Shown piece after piece: positions 48,111 to 55,441 of a stretch of 64,000 nt of DNA (position 1 is the first letter of the stretch; each line of letters opens with the position of its first letter). The stretch is from DASZYF01 sp035545535 (GTDB lineage Bacteria > Actinomycetota > Actinomycetes > Mycobacteriales > CAJCIY01). A model generated the notes under the pieces. The model worked only from the letters and a program-made list of their open reading frames with translations, ran no database searches and was not told the origin of the DNA. The position numbers and the translations under genes were made by a program. The stretch lies in the NCBI GenBank assembly GCA_035545535.1, contig DASZYF010000080.1:1-64000 (forward strand), in the 5' to 3' direction.

Positions 48111-48845
48111 TCAGCTGGCGGGCCAGGCCTCCCACTGGATCATCGTGCGCAGCGGTCCCGCGAACAGCGGTCGCACCACGCCTGCGGTCCAGCGCTGCTC
48201 GACCAGCGGTGCGAGCCGCTTGGCGACCACGACCGGATCGTCGTCGACGTAGATCGCGGTGACGTTCTGCGGCGTCTTCCAGTAGGTGTCGGCCAGCTTC
48301 CAGGTGTGCGTGCTGCCGAAGAACCACACGCCGGCCACGCCCGGGACGTCGAGCACCTGCTGGTGGTGCTCGGCGTGCAGCCACTGCAGCCATGCGGTGC
48401 GCTCCCGCTCGACGCGCTCCTCGACGACGAGCAGCACGCCCCGATGTGGGCGCCACGGCACGACCTCCGCGGTGACCTGCGCCGCGGGCGCGGCGTACCA
48501 CCGTGTGAGCGCGAGCGCCGCGACCTGCAGCGAGGGCCGCTTGTGCGGGAAGCGGCCCGCCTCGGCCAGCCGCGGCCCGAGCGCCATGAAGTCCTCGAGC
48601 GTCTGCTCCACCGGATCGCCGACGAGGTAGCTCACCGCGTTGCCGAGGTCGGCGAGGTGGTCGGCGCCGGCGATGCGCGCCGCGCGGCAGCGGTCATCGG
48701 CGAGGTAGCGCAGCGCGTGCTGCACACCCGGCAGCTGGAACTGCTCGGGCATGTGGTCGAGCAGGTGCCAGCGCAGGTAGCTGCCGTCGTCGTCGACGGG
48801 CCCCGGGGGCGTGAAGCTCCAGATGCCCGCCTTCACCCGGATCAC
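48111..48845 (-). CDS. Hypothetical dimeric alpha/beta-barrel-like protein (244 aa)
   Basis: Two repeats of a ferredoxin-like (EthD/ABM-type) pattern can be seen: residues ~20-50 (YLRWHLLDHMPEQFQLPGVQ, then HALRYLADDR) and ~145-185 (WLQWLHAEHHQQVLDVPGVA, then GVWFFGSTHTWKL). Each has the W-h-x-x-H and V-P-G-V marks of the family. Cytosolic. Such proteins can be small oxygenases or aldehyde-binding proteins. ATG 48845. Same strand as the downstream kinase; 26 bases apart, so probably one operon with kinase, crotonase and racemase. Confidence 0.65.
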   Translation of the reverse strand: MIRVKAGIWSFTPPGPVDDDGSYLRWHLLDHMPEQFQLPGVQHALRYLADDRCRAARIAGADHLADLGNAVSYLVGDPVEQTLEDFMALGPRLAEAGRFPHKRPSLQVAALALTRWYAAPAAQVTAEVVPWRPHRGVLLVVEERVERERTAWLQWLHAEHHQQVLDVPGVAGVWFFGSTHTWKLADTYWKTPQNVTAIYVDDDPVVVAKRLAPLVEQRWTAGVVRPLFAGPLRTMIQWEAWPAS

Positions 48846-48901
48846 CGGCGGATCGTACGGCCGCCGGGCGCCCGATCTCGGGGCCGCCGGGCGTCGCTAG
48901 C

Positions 48902-49783
48902 GTGCGACCCGTGAGTGGAGCGGACCTCGCGTCCCGTCCGGGCGTCGACGTCGCCGCGCGCGTGGGCCCGTTCCCGATGGACCTCCACGCCGACCTCGTG
49001 CGCCGCTTCGCCGGCGCCACGGTCGACCCCGACCCGGACGTGCGGTCCGGGACGGTCGTGCCCCCGGTGCTCGCCGTGACGAAGATCTGGGACGCGCAGG
49101 AGGCCGGCCGCGCGGCCGCGTTCGACCGGCAGGTGTTCGCCGCGGCGCGCGGCGGCGTGCACGGCGAGCACGATCTGGTCGTGCACCGACCCCTTGCACC
49201 AGGCGAGCGGCTGCAGACCTACGTGTCGGGACGCGCCGCGCGGCCCGTCGGCGGCAACGCGGTGCTGACGATGCGCTACGAGTCCGTCGATGCGACGGGC
49301 GCGGTCGTCGTGGAGCAGCTCTGGACCACGGTGCTGCTCGGCACCACGTGCGCGCCGGTCGGTGACGACCTGCCCGACCACCGCTTCGCGGAGGACGCCC
49401 GCTCCCGGCCGGTCGCCACGCACACGATCACCGTCGACGCCGACATGCCCCGCCGGTACGCCGAGGTGTCCGGCGACTGGTCGGCCCATCACTTCGACGC
49501 CGCGGCGGCCCGGCAGAGCGGTGCCGACCGGCCGTTCCTGCACGGCGTCTGCACCCTGGCCCTCTGCGCTCGCGCCGTGACAGCCGAGGTGGGGGGCGGC
49601 GATCCGCGCCGCCTGCGCCGCCTGGCCGTCCGCTTCGCCACGCCGGTGCCGGTCGGCGAGGACGTCACGGTGGACGTCTACGACGCCGGGGACGGCGCGT
49701 ACGCGTTCGAGGCGACCGCCGCCGGAGCCCTCGTGATCACCCACGGTCGGGCCGAGGTGGGCGACCCCAACAGCGCTGGATAG
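48902..49783 (+). CDS. MaoC-family (R)-enoyl-CoA hydratase-like protein, two hot-dogs (293 aa)
   Basis: N-terminal MaoC_dehydrat_N-like half (FDRQVFAAARGGVHGEHDLV, HRPLAPGERLQTYVSG) and C-terminal catalytic half with the hydratase-2 motif YAEVSGDWSAHHFDAAAARQ (Asp and His) and GVCTLALCARAV. Hydrates trans-2-enoyl-CoA to the R alcohol; bulky substrates use the two-domain form. GTG 48902 or GTG 48911 starts; the latter gives VSGADLASRPG. Divergent from 48845. Sits 36 bases before the aldehyde dehydrogenase gene. Confidence 0.82.
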   Translation: MRPVSGADLASRPGVDVAARVGPFPMDLHADLVRRFAGATVDPDPDVRSGTVVPPVLAVTKIWDAQEAGRAAAFDRQVFAAARGGVHGEHDLVVHRPLAPGERLQTYVSGRAARPVGGNAVLTMRYESVDATGAVVVEQLWTTVLLGTTCAPVGDDLPDHRFAEDARSRPVATHTITVDADMPRRYAEVSGDWSAHHFDAAAARQSGADRPFLHGVCTLALCARAVTAEVGGGDPRRLRRLAVRFATPVPVGEDVTVDVYDAGDGAYAFEATAAGALVITHGRAEVGDPNSAG

Positions 49784-49819
49784 TGTCTGAGCAGAGATCC
49801 CTGCTGCTCGGAGGCTGTC

Positions 49820-51286
49820 GTGACCGCACCCGTTGCCCACCCGGACCTGCTGTTCATCGACGGCGAGTGGGTCAGCCCGTCGACGTCGAAGACGATCGAC
49901 GTCATCGACTCCTCCACCGAGGAGCTCTACTTCCGCGTCGCCGAGGCGCAGGCCGAGGACATGGACCGGGCCGTCACGGCCGCCCGTAAGGCGTTCGACG
50001 AGGGCCCGTGGCCGTTCATGACCCACGCCGAGCGGGCCGAGCACATGCGCCGGTTCGGCAAGGAGCTGGCCGCCCGCGGCGAAGCGCTCGCGGACATCTG
50101 GCCCCGCGAGTCCGGCATCCTCGCCAAGATCACGAAGCGCATGGCCGCCGGGATGGGCGCGGTCTTCGACTACTACGCCGACCTCGCCGCGACCTACCCG
50201 TTCGAGGAGCGCGCGCAGCCGACCAGCGGCGGCTCGTTCGGCCTGCTCGTGCGCGAGCCGGTCGGCGTCGTCGGCGCGATCATCCCGTGGAACTCGCCGC
50301 TGTCCCTCGCCGTCTACAAGATCGCGCCCGCGTTCCTCGCCGGCTGCACGGTCGTGCTGAAGACGTCACCCGAGGCGCCGGGCGCAGGCCTGCTGCTCGC
50401 GGAGGCGGCGGAGGCGGCGGGCCTGCCCGCGGGCGTGCTCAACGTCCTCACCGCCGACCGGGAGGTGAGCGAGAAGCTCGTCACCGACCCCCGCGTCGAC
50501 AAGATCGCGTTCACCGGCTCGACCGCGGCCGGTCGGCGCATCGCATCGCTGTGCGGTGAGCGCATCGCGCGCTACACGCTCGAGCTCGGCGGCAAGTCCG
50601 CCGCGGTGATCCTCGACGATGCGGACCTCAACGCGGCTGCGATGCAGATCGCCGGCGCCGAGTGCATGATCTCGGGCCAGGTCTGCTCCTCGCTCACGCG
50701 CCTGGTCGTGCCGCGCAACAAGCACGACGAGTTCGTCGACGCGCTGGCCGGCGTGTTCGGTCAGGTCGTCGTCGGTGACCCGTTCGACCCGGCGAGCCAG
50801 ATGGGTCCTCTCGCGATGGAGCGGCAGCGCGACAAGGTCCTCGACCTCATCGCTGCCGGCAAGAGCGAGGCGAAGCTCGTCACCGGTGGTGGCAAGCCGG
50901 CACACCTGGAGAAGGGCTACTACATCGAGCCGACGGTCTTCGCCGAGGTCGAGAACTCGATGACGATCGCCCGCGAGGAGATCTTCGGCCCGGTGCTGTC
51001 GGTCATCCCGGCCGCCGACGAGGCCGAGGCGATCCGCATCGCGAACGACTCGATCTACGGCCTCAACGCCTCGGTGTTCACGGCCGACCCGGACCGGGCC
51101 CGCGCGGTCGCCGCGCGCCTGCGCTCGGGCACGGTGGGCCACAACGGGTTCCGCACCGACTTCGGCATCGCGTTCGGCGGCTTCAAGCAGTCGGGCATCG
51201 GCCGCGAAGGCGGGCTCGAGGGCCTGCTGCCCTACCTCGAGACCAAGACGATCGTCCTCGACGAGACGCCCAGCAGCTACGCGTGA
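49820..51286 (+). CDS. NAD-dependent aldehyde dehydrogenase (488 aa)
   Basis: Aldehyde dehydrogenase superfamily, hydrolytic type. GVVGAIIPWNSPLSLAVYKI (~residues 148-167), FTGSTAAGRRIASLCGE, LELGGKSAAVILDDADLNAA with the general base Glu, catalytic Cys in MISGQVCSSLTRLVV (~290), and EIFGPVLSVIPAADEAEAIR. Full length. GTG 49820 follows CGGAGG. First gene of a run with the double-DUF427 protein and an SDR, all plus strand. Oxidises an aldehyde intermediate to the acid. Confidence 0.92.
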   Translation: MTAPVAHPDLLFIDGEWVSPSTSKTIDVIDSSTEELYFRVAEAQAEDMDRAVTAARKAFDEGPWPFMTHAERAEHMRRFGKELAARGEALADIWPRESGILAKITKRMAAGMGAVFDYYADLAATYPFEERAQPTSGGSFGLLVREPVGVVGAIIPWNSPLSLAVYKIAPAFLAGCTVVLKTSPEAPGAGLLLAEAAEAAGLPAGVLNVLTADREVSEKLVTDPRVDKIAFTGSTAAGRRIASLCGERIARYTLELGGKSAAVILDDADLNAAAMQIAGAECMISGQVCSSLTRLVVPRNKHDEFVDALAGVFGQVVVGDPFDPASQMGPLAMERQRDKVLDLIAAGKSEAKLVTGGGKPAHLEKGYYIEPTVFAEVENSMTIAREEIFGPVLSVIPAADEAEAIRIANDSIYGLNASVFTADPDRARAVAARLRSGTVGHNGFRTDFGIAFGGFKQSGIGREGGLEGLLPYLETKTIVLDETPSSYA

Positions 51287-51319
51287 TCCCGCCGGGCGAC
51301 CATCGCCGACACTGACCGC

Positions 51320-52042
51320 GTGAGCCTCATCAACGGCAACGCGCCGTTCGGCCCGCGGCGTGCCGGCTGGTCCGACCCCACGTTGCCGGACGGACCGATC
51401 GTCTACATCGAGCCGCACCCGCGCCGCGTCGAAGCCGTCATCGACAACGACGTCGTCCTCCGGACCGAGCAGGCGCTCCTCGTGCACCGGCCGGGTCACA
51501 TGCTCGCGTTCGCGTTCCCCGAGGACGTCGTCGGCGACCTGCCGTCCGCGCCGGTCCCCGAAGCGCCCGGCTTCGTGCAGGTGCCGTGGGACGCCGTCGA
51601 CACGTGGTTCGAGGAGGGGCGGCGCCTCGTGCACTACCCGCCGAACCCGTACCACCGTGCGGACGCCCGCCCGACGACACGGCGGCTGCGCGTGACGAGC
51701 GGTGACGCCGTGCTCGTCGACACCGACGACACGATCATCGTGTTCGAGACCTCGCTCGAGCCGGTGCTCTACGTCCGGCGCGAGCACGTGCGGGTTCCGC
51801 TGCGCCGCTCGGAGACGACGTCGTGGTGCAACTACAAGGGGCGCGCCACGTACTGGTCCGCGGTGATCGGAGAGCAGGTCGTCGACGACGCGGCGTGGAG
51901 CTACGACGAGCCGCTCGCCGAGTCGGCCGCGCTGCGCGGCGCGCTCTCGTTCGACCTGGAGCGCGTGCACGTCGAGGCGGAGCTGCCGGTCGGCGCCGCG
52001 GGTGCGTCACCCAGGTCCGGAGAGAGCGGGGAACCGCTGTGA
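51320..52042 (+). CDS. Double DUF427-domain protein (240 aa)
   Basis: Two DUF427 repeats. The first spans ~residues 25-120 (YIEPHPRRVEAVIDNDVVLR). The second spans ~125-225, with RLRVTSGDAVLVDTDDTIIV, VRVPLRRSETTSWCNYKGRA, TYWSAVIGEQVVDDAAWSYD and the conserved ending ALRGALSFDLERVHVEAEL. The Ser/Thr-Trp-Cys and KG-A motif of the family is complete in the second copy only. GTG 51320. Its stop overlaps the SDR start by three to four bases. Function of the family is unsettled; here it is flanked by oxidoreductases. Confidence 0.85.
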   Translation: MSLINGNAPFGPRRAGWSDPTLPDGPIVYIEPHPRRVEAVIDNDVVLRTEQALLVHRPGHMLAFAFPEDVVGDLPSAPVPEAPGFVQVPWDAVDTWFEEGRRLVHYPPNPYHRADARPTTRRLRVTSGDAVLVDTDDTIIVFETSLEPVLYVRREHVRVPLRRSETTSWCNYKGRATYWSAVIGEQVVDDAAWSYDEPLAESAALRGALSFDLERVHVEAELPVGAAGASPRSGESGEPL

Positions 52043-52836
52043 GCATCGCCGAGCAGTACGGCCCGTGGGCCGTGGTCGCGGGTGCGTCCGACGGCGTGGG
52101 CGCCGCGCTCGCCGACGCGCTCGCGGCGGAGGGCATCAACGTCGTCCTCGTCGCCCGTCGGCAGGCGCTGCTCGAAGAGATCGCCACGCGCCTGCCCGTG
52201 CAGTCCCGCGTCGTCGCCCTCGACCTGAGCCGCCCGACCGCGATCGCGGACCTCGCCGCGGCCACGGACGACCTCGACGTCGGGTCGCTGTTCTTCAACG
52301 CGGGTGCGGACACGGTGAACAAGCAGCTGCTCGACCGCGACCTCGACGAGCTGCGGGCGTTCGTGCAGCGCAACTGCACCGCCGTCGTCGAGGCGAGCCA
52401 CCACTTCGGTGCCCGGATGGTCGCGCGCGGCCGTGGCGGGGTGGTGCTGGTGACGTCCGGGGCGGCCTGGGCCGGAGGCAGCCACCTCGCCGTGTACGGC
52501 GCGACCAAGGCGTTCGACCTTGTCCTCGCCGAATCGCTCTGGGCCGAGTGGAAGCCGCGCGGCGTCGACGTGCTCTCGCTGGTGCTCGGTCCCACCGACA
52601 CCCCCTCGTTCCACCGGTCGCTCGAGGCGCACGGCGCCAAGGGCTTCGACGGCCTGGCCGACCCGGCCGACGTCGCCGCCACCGCGCTGGCCCAGCTGCC
52701 CAACGGCCCGACGTGGAGCTACGGCATGCCGGACCCCACCGGCCCGTCGCCGCTGGCCGCGCTGTCACGCCGGCAGGCCGTGGAGCTCATGAGCGCGGGC
52801 CACGCGGCGACGTTCGCGCCCCCGGCGACCGGTTGA
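52039..52836 (+). CDS. Short-chain dehydrogenase/reductase (265 aa)
   Basis: Classical SDR: AVVAGASDGVGAALADALAA (~residues 11-30), LFFNAGAD (NAG motif), catalytic Ser in VLVTSGAAWAGGS, and Y-x-x-x-K in HLAVYGATKAFDLVLAESL, then LVLGPTDTPS. GTG 52039 overlaps the previous stop (GTGA). Similar in style to acyl-CoA or ketone reductases that use NADP; substrate not shown. Confidence 0.9.
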   Translation: MSIAEQYGPWAVVAGASDGVGAALADALAAEGINVVLVARRQALLEEIATRLPVQSRVVALDLSRPTAIADLAAATDDLDVGSLFFNAGADTVNKQLLDRDLDELRAFVQRNCTAVVEASHHFGARMVARGRGGVVLVTSGAAWAGGSHLAVYGATKAFDLVLAESLWAEWKPRGVDVLSLVLGPTDTPSFHRSLEAHGAKGFDGLADPADVAATALAQLPNGPTWSYGMPDPTGPSPLAALSRRQAVELMSAGHAATFAPPATG

Positions 52837-52930
52837 GCCCTTTGGGCTGGATCGTCCGGCCTGTCCCGGAAAACGAACGCTGTTTGCCGATTTCTTTGCG
52901 GAACGCACTTCTCTGCGGCGGGAACGCGGT

Positions 52931-52936
52931 TACTGT
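52931..52936 (+). promoter_or_regulatory. Possible -10 of the neocarzinostatin-like gene
   Basis: TACTGT in a gap (52837-52976) that is less GC-rich than its surroundings. The SD GAAGGAG is correctly placed at the end of the gap. No clear -35 is visible. Confidence 0.35.
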
Positions 52937-52976
52937 CCGCGGAAAGGTTCCGTCAACGCTGAAGGAGCAACCCCGC

Positions 52977-53543
52977 ATGAACAAGGCCCGCCTCCTGGCC
53001 GTCGCCCCGATGGCGACGTTCGCCCTCCTCGCCCTGCCGACGGCGGCGTTCGCCGCTGCCAGCGTGACCGTCTCGCCCAGCAACGTCGGCGCCAGTGGCG
53101 GCAGCGTCACCGTGACCGGCGCGGGCTTCGGTGCCAACAAGTCCCTGGTCGTCGTCGAGTGCGCCAACCTGAGCGGCCAGGCCGGCTGCGACATCACCAA
53201 CCTCGGCTCGGCGACGTCCGACGCGTCCGGCGCCTTCACGACCACGTTCAACTTCAAGACCGGCACGATCGGCAACGGCACCTGCAACGCGGGCGACACC
53301 TGCTACGTCACCGCCGCCGACCCGACCAACCCGACCGACAAGACGAACCAGGCCGTCGCCAAGATCACGGTCGGCGCGGCCTCTTCGTCGAGCGGCTCGG
53401 GCAGCACGTCCACCCCGACGGCGGTCGCGGCCGGCTCCGGTGGCGGCGCTGACCGCAACGGCACGCCCGTCGGCGTGATCGTGCTCGCCTCGATCGGTGG
53501 CCTCGCGCTGGCCGGCGGCGCCGTGCGGCTCGCCCGCCGGTAA
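52977..53543 (+). CDS. Secreted neocarzinostatin-like domain protein with C-terminal anchor helix (188 aa)
   Basis: Signal peptide MNKARLLAVAPMATFALLAL, cleavage after AFA. Residues ~30-135 match the enediyne-apoprotein fold: ASVTVSPSNVGASGGSVTVT, GAGFGANKSLVVVECANLSG, four Cys in two disulfide-like pairs (C..C at ECANLSGQAGC and NGTCNAGDTC). A Ser/Gly/Thr linker is followed by one hydrophobic helix (GVIVLASIGGLALAGGAV) and RLARR. No LPxTG-like motif just before the helix. ATG 52977 has a strong SD. The class F sortase gene follows. No enediyne biosynthesis genes in the window, so the domain is probably a surface module. Confidence 0.85.
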   Translation: MNKARLLAVAPMATFALLALPTAAFAAASVTVSPSNVGASGGSVTVTGAGFGANKSLVVVECANLSGQAGCDITNLGSATSDASGAFTTTFNFKTGTIGNGTCNAGDTCYVTAADPTNPTDKTNQAVAKITVGAASSSSGSGSTSTPTAVAAGSGGGADRNGTPVGVIVLASIGGLALAGGAVRLARR

Positions 53544-53559
53544 GCACCCAGCAACGCCG

Positions 53560-53594
53560 CGAAGGGCGGTCGGCCGTCGGCCGGCCGCCCTTCG
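53560..53594. terminator. Strong hairpin terminator
   Basis: CGAAGGGCGGTCGGCC and its near-complement meet in a short loop; the same CGAAGGGC...GCCCTTCG frame as the hairpin at 5720-5752. Ends the neocarzinostatin-like transcript before the sortase gene. Confidence 0.75.
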
Positions 53595-53648
53595 TCGTGG
53601 GCGCCCGTCCCGAACGTCGGTCACGATGGTGGGCGAGAGGAGGAGTCG

Positions 53649-54269
53649 GTGAACAGGTCGCGCATCGCGGGCGGCGCCGTTGCCGTCTTCGGCGCGGGCT
53701 GCATCGCGGCGGCCTTCCTCTCCTACGACCACCGCGGCTACCACACGCCGAAGGACGCCGGCGTCGTCCCCGCCGCGGCCGCACCGCACGCAGCTGCGTC
53801 CGAGCCTGCGCATCCGGCCGTCGTCCACACCTACGCACCGGTGAAGGTCGGCATCACCGACATCAAGGTGACGGCACCCGTCGTGCCGGTCGCCGTGCAC
53901 AAGGGATCGCTCGACGTCCCGGGTGACGTGCACACGCTCGGCTGGTGGGCGAAGGGTGCGAAGCCCGGCGACGCGCGCGGTTCGGTCGTCATCGTCGGGC
54001 ACGTCGACGCGATCGGCCAGGGGCAGGGTGCGCTCTTCCACCTCGAGTCGGTGAAGGTCGGCTCGCTCATCCACGTCACGACGGCGCACAAGACCGTCGT
54101 CACCTACAAGGTCGTCGGGCGCCGCGTGTACGACAAGCAGGTGCTGCCCGCCTCGGTGTTCTCGCAGAAGATCGAACCCCGGCTCGTGCTCATCACGTGC
54201 GGCGGCCCGTACGACGCGGCGACCTACCACTACCGCGACAACGTCGTCGTCTACGCCGTCCCCGTCTGA
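53649..54269 (+). CDS. Class F-type sortase (206 aa)
   Basis: Membrane-anchored transpeptidase that links proteins with an LPxTG-like tail to the cell envelope. N-terminal helix (IAGGAVAVFGAGCIAAAFLS), a stalk, then the sortase barrel: VVIVGHVDAIGQGQGALFHL with catalytic His (~residue 118), LVLITCGGPYD with catalytic Cys (~183), and YHYRDNVVVYA with the Arg (~197). The DAIGQGQGALFHL signature is of the actinobacterial class F/E group. GTG 53649 follows GAGGAGG. A candidate substrate in the window is the LAATG-tailed protein at 23574-24884. Confidence 0.87.
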   Translation: MNRSRIAGGAVAVFGAGCIAAAFLSYDHRGYHTPKDAGVVPAAAAPHAAASEPAHPAVVHTYAPVKVGITDIKVTAPVVPVAVHKGSLDVPGDVHTLGWWAKGAKPGDARGSVVIVGHVDAIGQGQGALFHLESVKVGSLIHVTTAHKTVVTYKVVGRRVYDKQVLPASVFSQKIEPRLVLITCGGPYDAATYHYRDNVVVYAVPV

Positions 54270-54610
54270 TGGCGACCGCGGACGACGTCCGGGCCGTCGC
54301 GATGTCGCTGTCCGGCGCGGTGGAGATCGACAGTGAGGGCTTCGACTTCCGCGTGGGCGGCCGCGGCTTCGTCTGGTCCTACCCCGAGCGGCGCCCGGGT
54401 GAGCGGCGCGTGATCCGCACCGACATCGCCGTCCTCTACGTCGGGGACGAGGCCGAGAAGCAGGCGCTGCTCAAGGGCGAGCCCGACACGTTCTTCACCA
54501 CGCCGGGCTACGACGGGTTCCCCCTGGTCATGCTGCGCCTCGAACGCGTCAACAAGCGGCGTCTGACCGAGCTCGTGACCGACGCCTGGCGCATGCGTGC
54601 GGAGCCGTGA
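54269..54610 (+). CDS. MmcQ/YjbR-family protein (113 aa)
   Basis: Small CyaY-like fold protein of unknown biochemical role. DDVRAVAMSLSGAVEIDSEG, FVWSYPERRPGERRVIRTDI, DTFFTTPGYDGFPLVMLRLE and a C-terminal TELVTDAWRMRAE helix match the family. ATG 54269 overlaps the sortase stop by one base (TGATG), so it is cotranscribed, though a functional link is doubtful. Confidence 0.85.
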   Translation: MATADDVRAVAMSLSGAVEIDSEGFDFRVGGRGFVWSYPERRPGERRVIRTDIAVLYVGDEAEKQALLKGEPDTFFTTPGYDGFPLVMLRLERVNKRRLTELVTDAWRMRAEP

Positions 54611-54630
54611 CCGCTACCCCGACCGGTAGG

Positions 54631-54654
54631 ATTCGACACCGACGTCAAAGTTGG
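54631..54654. promoter_or_regulatory. Operator-like palindrome, site 8
   Basis: TTCGACACCGACGTCAAAG then TTGG. It is immediately preceded by a -10-like TAGGAT (54627-54632) and placed about 25 bases before the SDR start at 54680, so it covers the transcription start, as at site 1. Confidence 0.6.
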
Positions 54655-54679
54655 TCCGAGCCGAGGAGCACGAAGAGCA

Positions 54680-55426
54680 ATGCGCGCGATGGTCGTCGGA
54701 GCGTCCAGCGGACTGGGCCGGTGCGTCGGAGTCGGGCTCGCCAAGAACGGCCACCAGGTCGCGATGGTCGGGCGCCGCAAGGACCGCGTGGAGTCCGCGG
54801 CCGAGGAGGGCGGCAACGGCGCCATCGCGGTGCCGGCCGACGCCACCGACGCAGCCCAGTGCGCGGACGCCGTCCGCCAGGTCGTCGACGCGTTCGGTGG
54901 CATCGACGCGCTCGTCTACACGCCGGGCGTCGGCCCGCTGAAGAAGCTCGTCGACGTCGACAGCGAGACCTGGCACAGCGCGTTCGACACCAACGTCGTC
55001 GGTGCCGCGCTCATCACCGCTGCGGCCCTGCCGCACCTGCTCGAGTCCAAGGGCTCGGCCGCGTACTTCTCCTCCATCAGCGCGTCGCTGACGCCGCCGT
55101 GGCCGGGCCTCGCCGCCTACGCCGTCACCAAGGCCGCGCTCGACAAGCTCGTCGAGGCGTGGCGCGCGGAGCATCCGAGCGTCGGCTTCACCCGTGTCGT
55201 CGTCGGTGACACCCCGGGCGGCGAGGGCCACGGCATGACCGAGTTCGCGAGCGGCTGGGACCAGCAGCTCGCGGCCGAGCTCGGGCCCGGCTGGTTCCAG
55301 CGCGGCTACCTCGCCGGCAACCTGCTCGACGTGAACGAGCTCGTGCGCGTCGTCGAGACCGTGCTGCGCACCGACGGCATCACCAGCGTGCCGAGCGTCA
55401 TCGTCACGCCCCGCTCGCTCACCTGA
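54680..55426 (+). CDS. Short-chain dehydrogenase/reductase (248 aa)
   Basis: Classical SDR. MVVGASSGLGRCVGVGLAKN (nucleotide turn), VYTPGVGP in place of the NNAG motif, catalytic Ser in AAYFSSISASLTPPW, and YxxxK in GLAAYAVTKAALDKLVEAW. The N-terminus at ATG 54680 is short and has GAGGAGCACGAAGAG before it. Stand-alone gene under operator site 8. The replacement of the usual Asn-Asn-Ala-Gly by Tyr-Thr-Pro-Gly is uncommon. Confidence 0.88.
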   Translation: MRAMVVGASSGLGRCVGVGLAKNGHQVAMVGRRKDRVESAAEEGGNGAIAVPADATDAAQCADAVRQVVDAFGGIDALVYTPGVGPLKKLVDVDSETWHSAFDTNVVGAALITAAALPHLLESKGSAAYFSSISASLTPPWPGLAAYAVTKAALDKLVEAWRAEHPSVGFTRVVVGDTPGGEGHGMTEFASGWDQQLAAELGPGWFQRGYLAGNLLDVNELVRVVETVLRTDGITSVPSVIVTPRSLT

Positions 55427-55441
55427 CGTCGGCGCGGCGCG

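Noticed and set aside
48842..50044. A 400-codon minus-strand frame over the MaoC gene
   Set aside because: The plus-strand frame has the hydratase-2 motif; the antisense one is motif-free.
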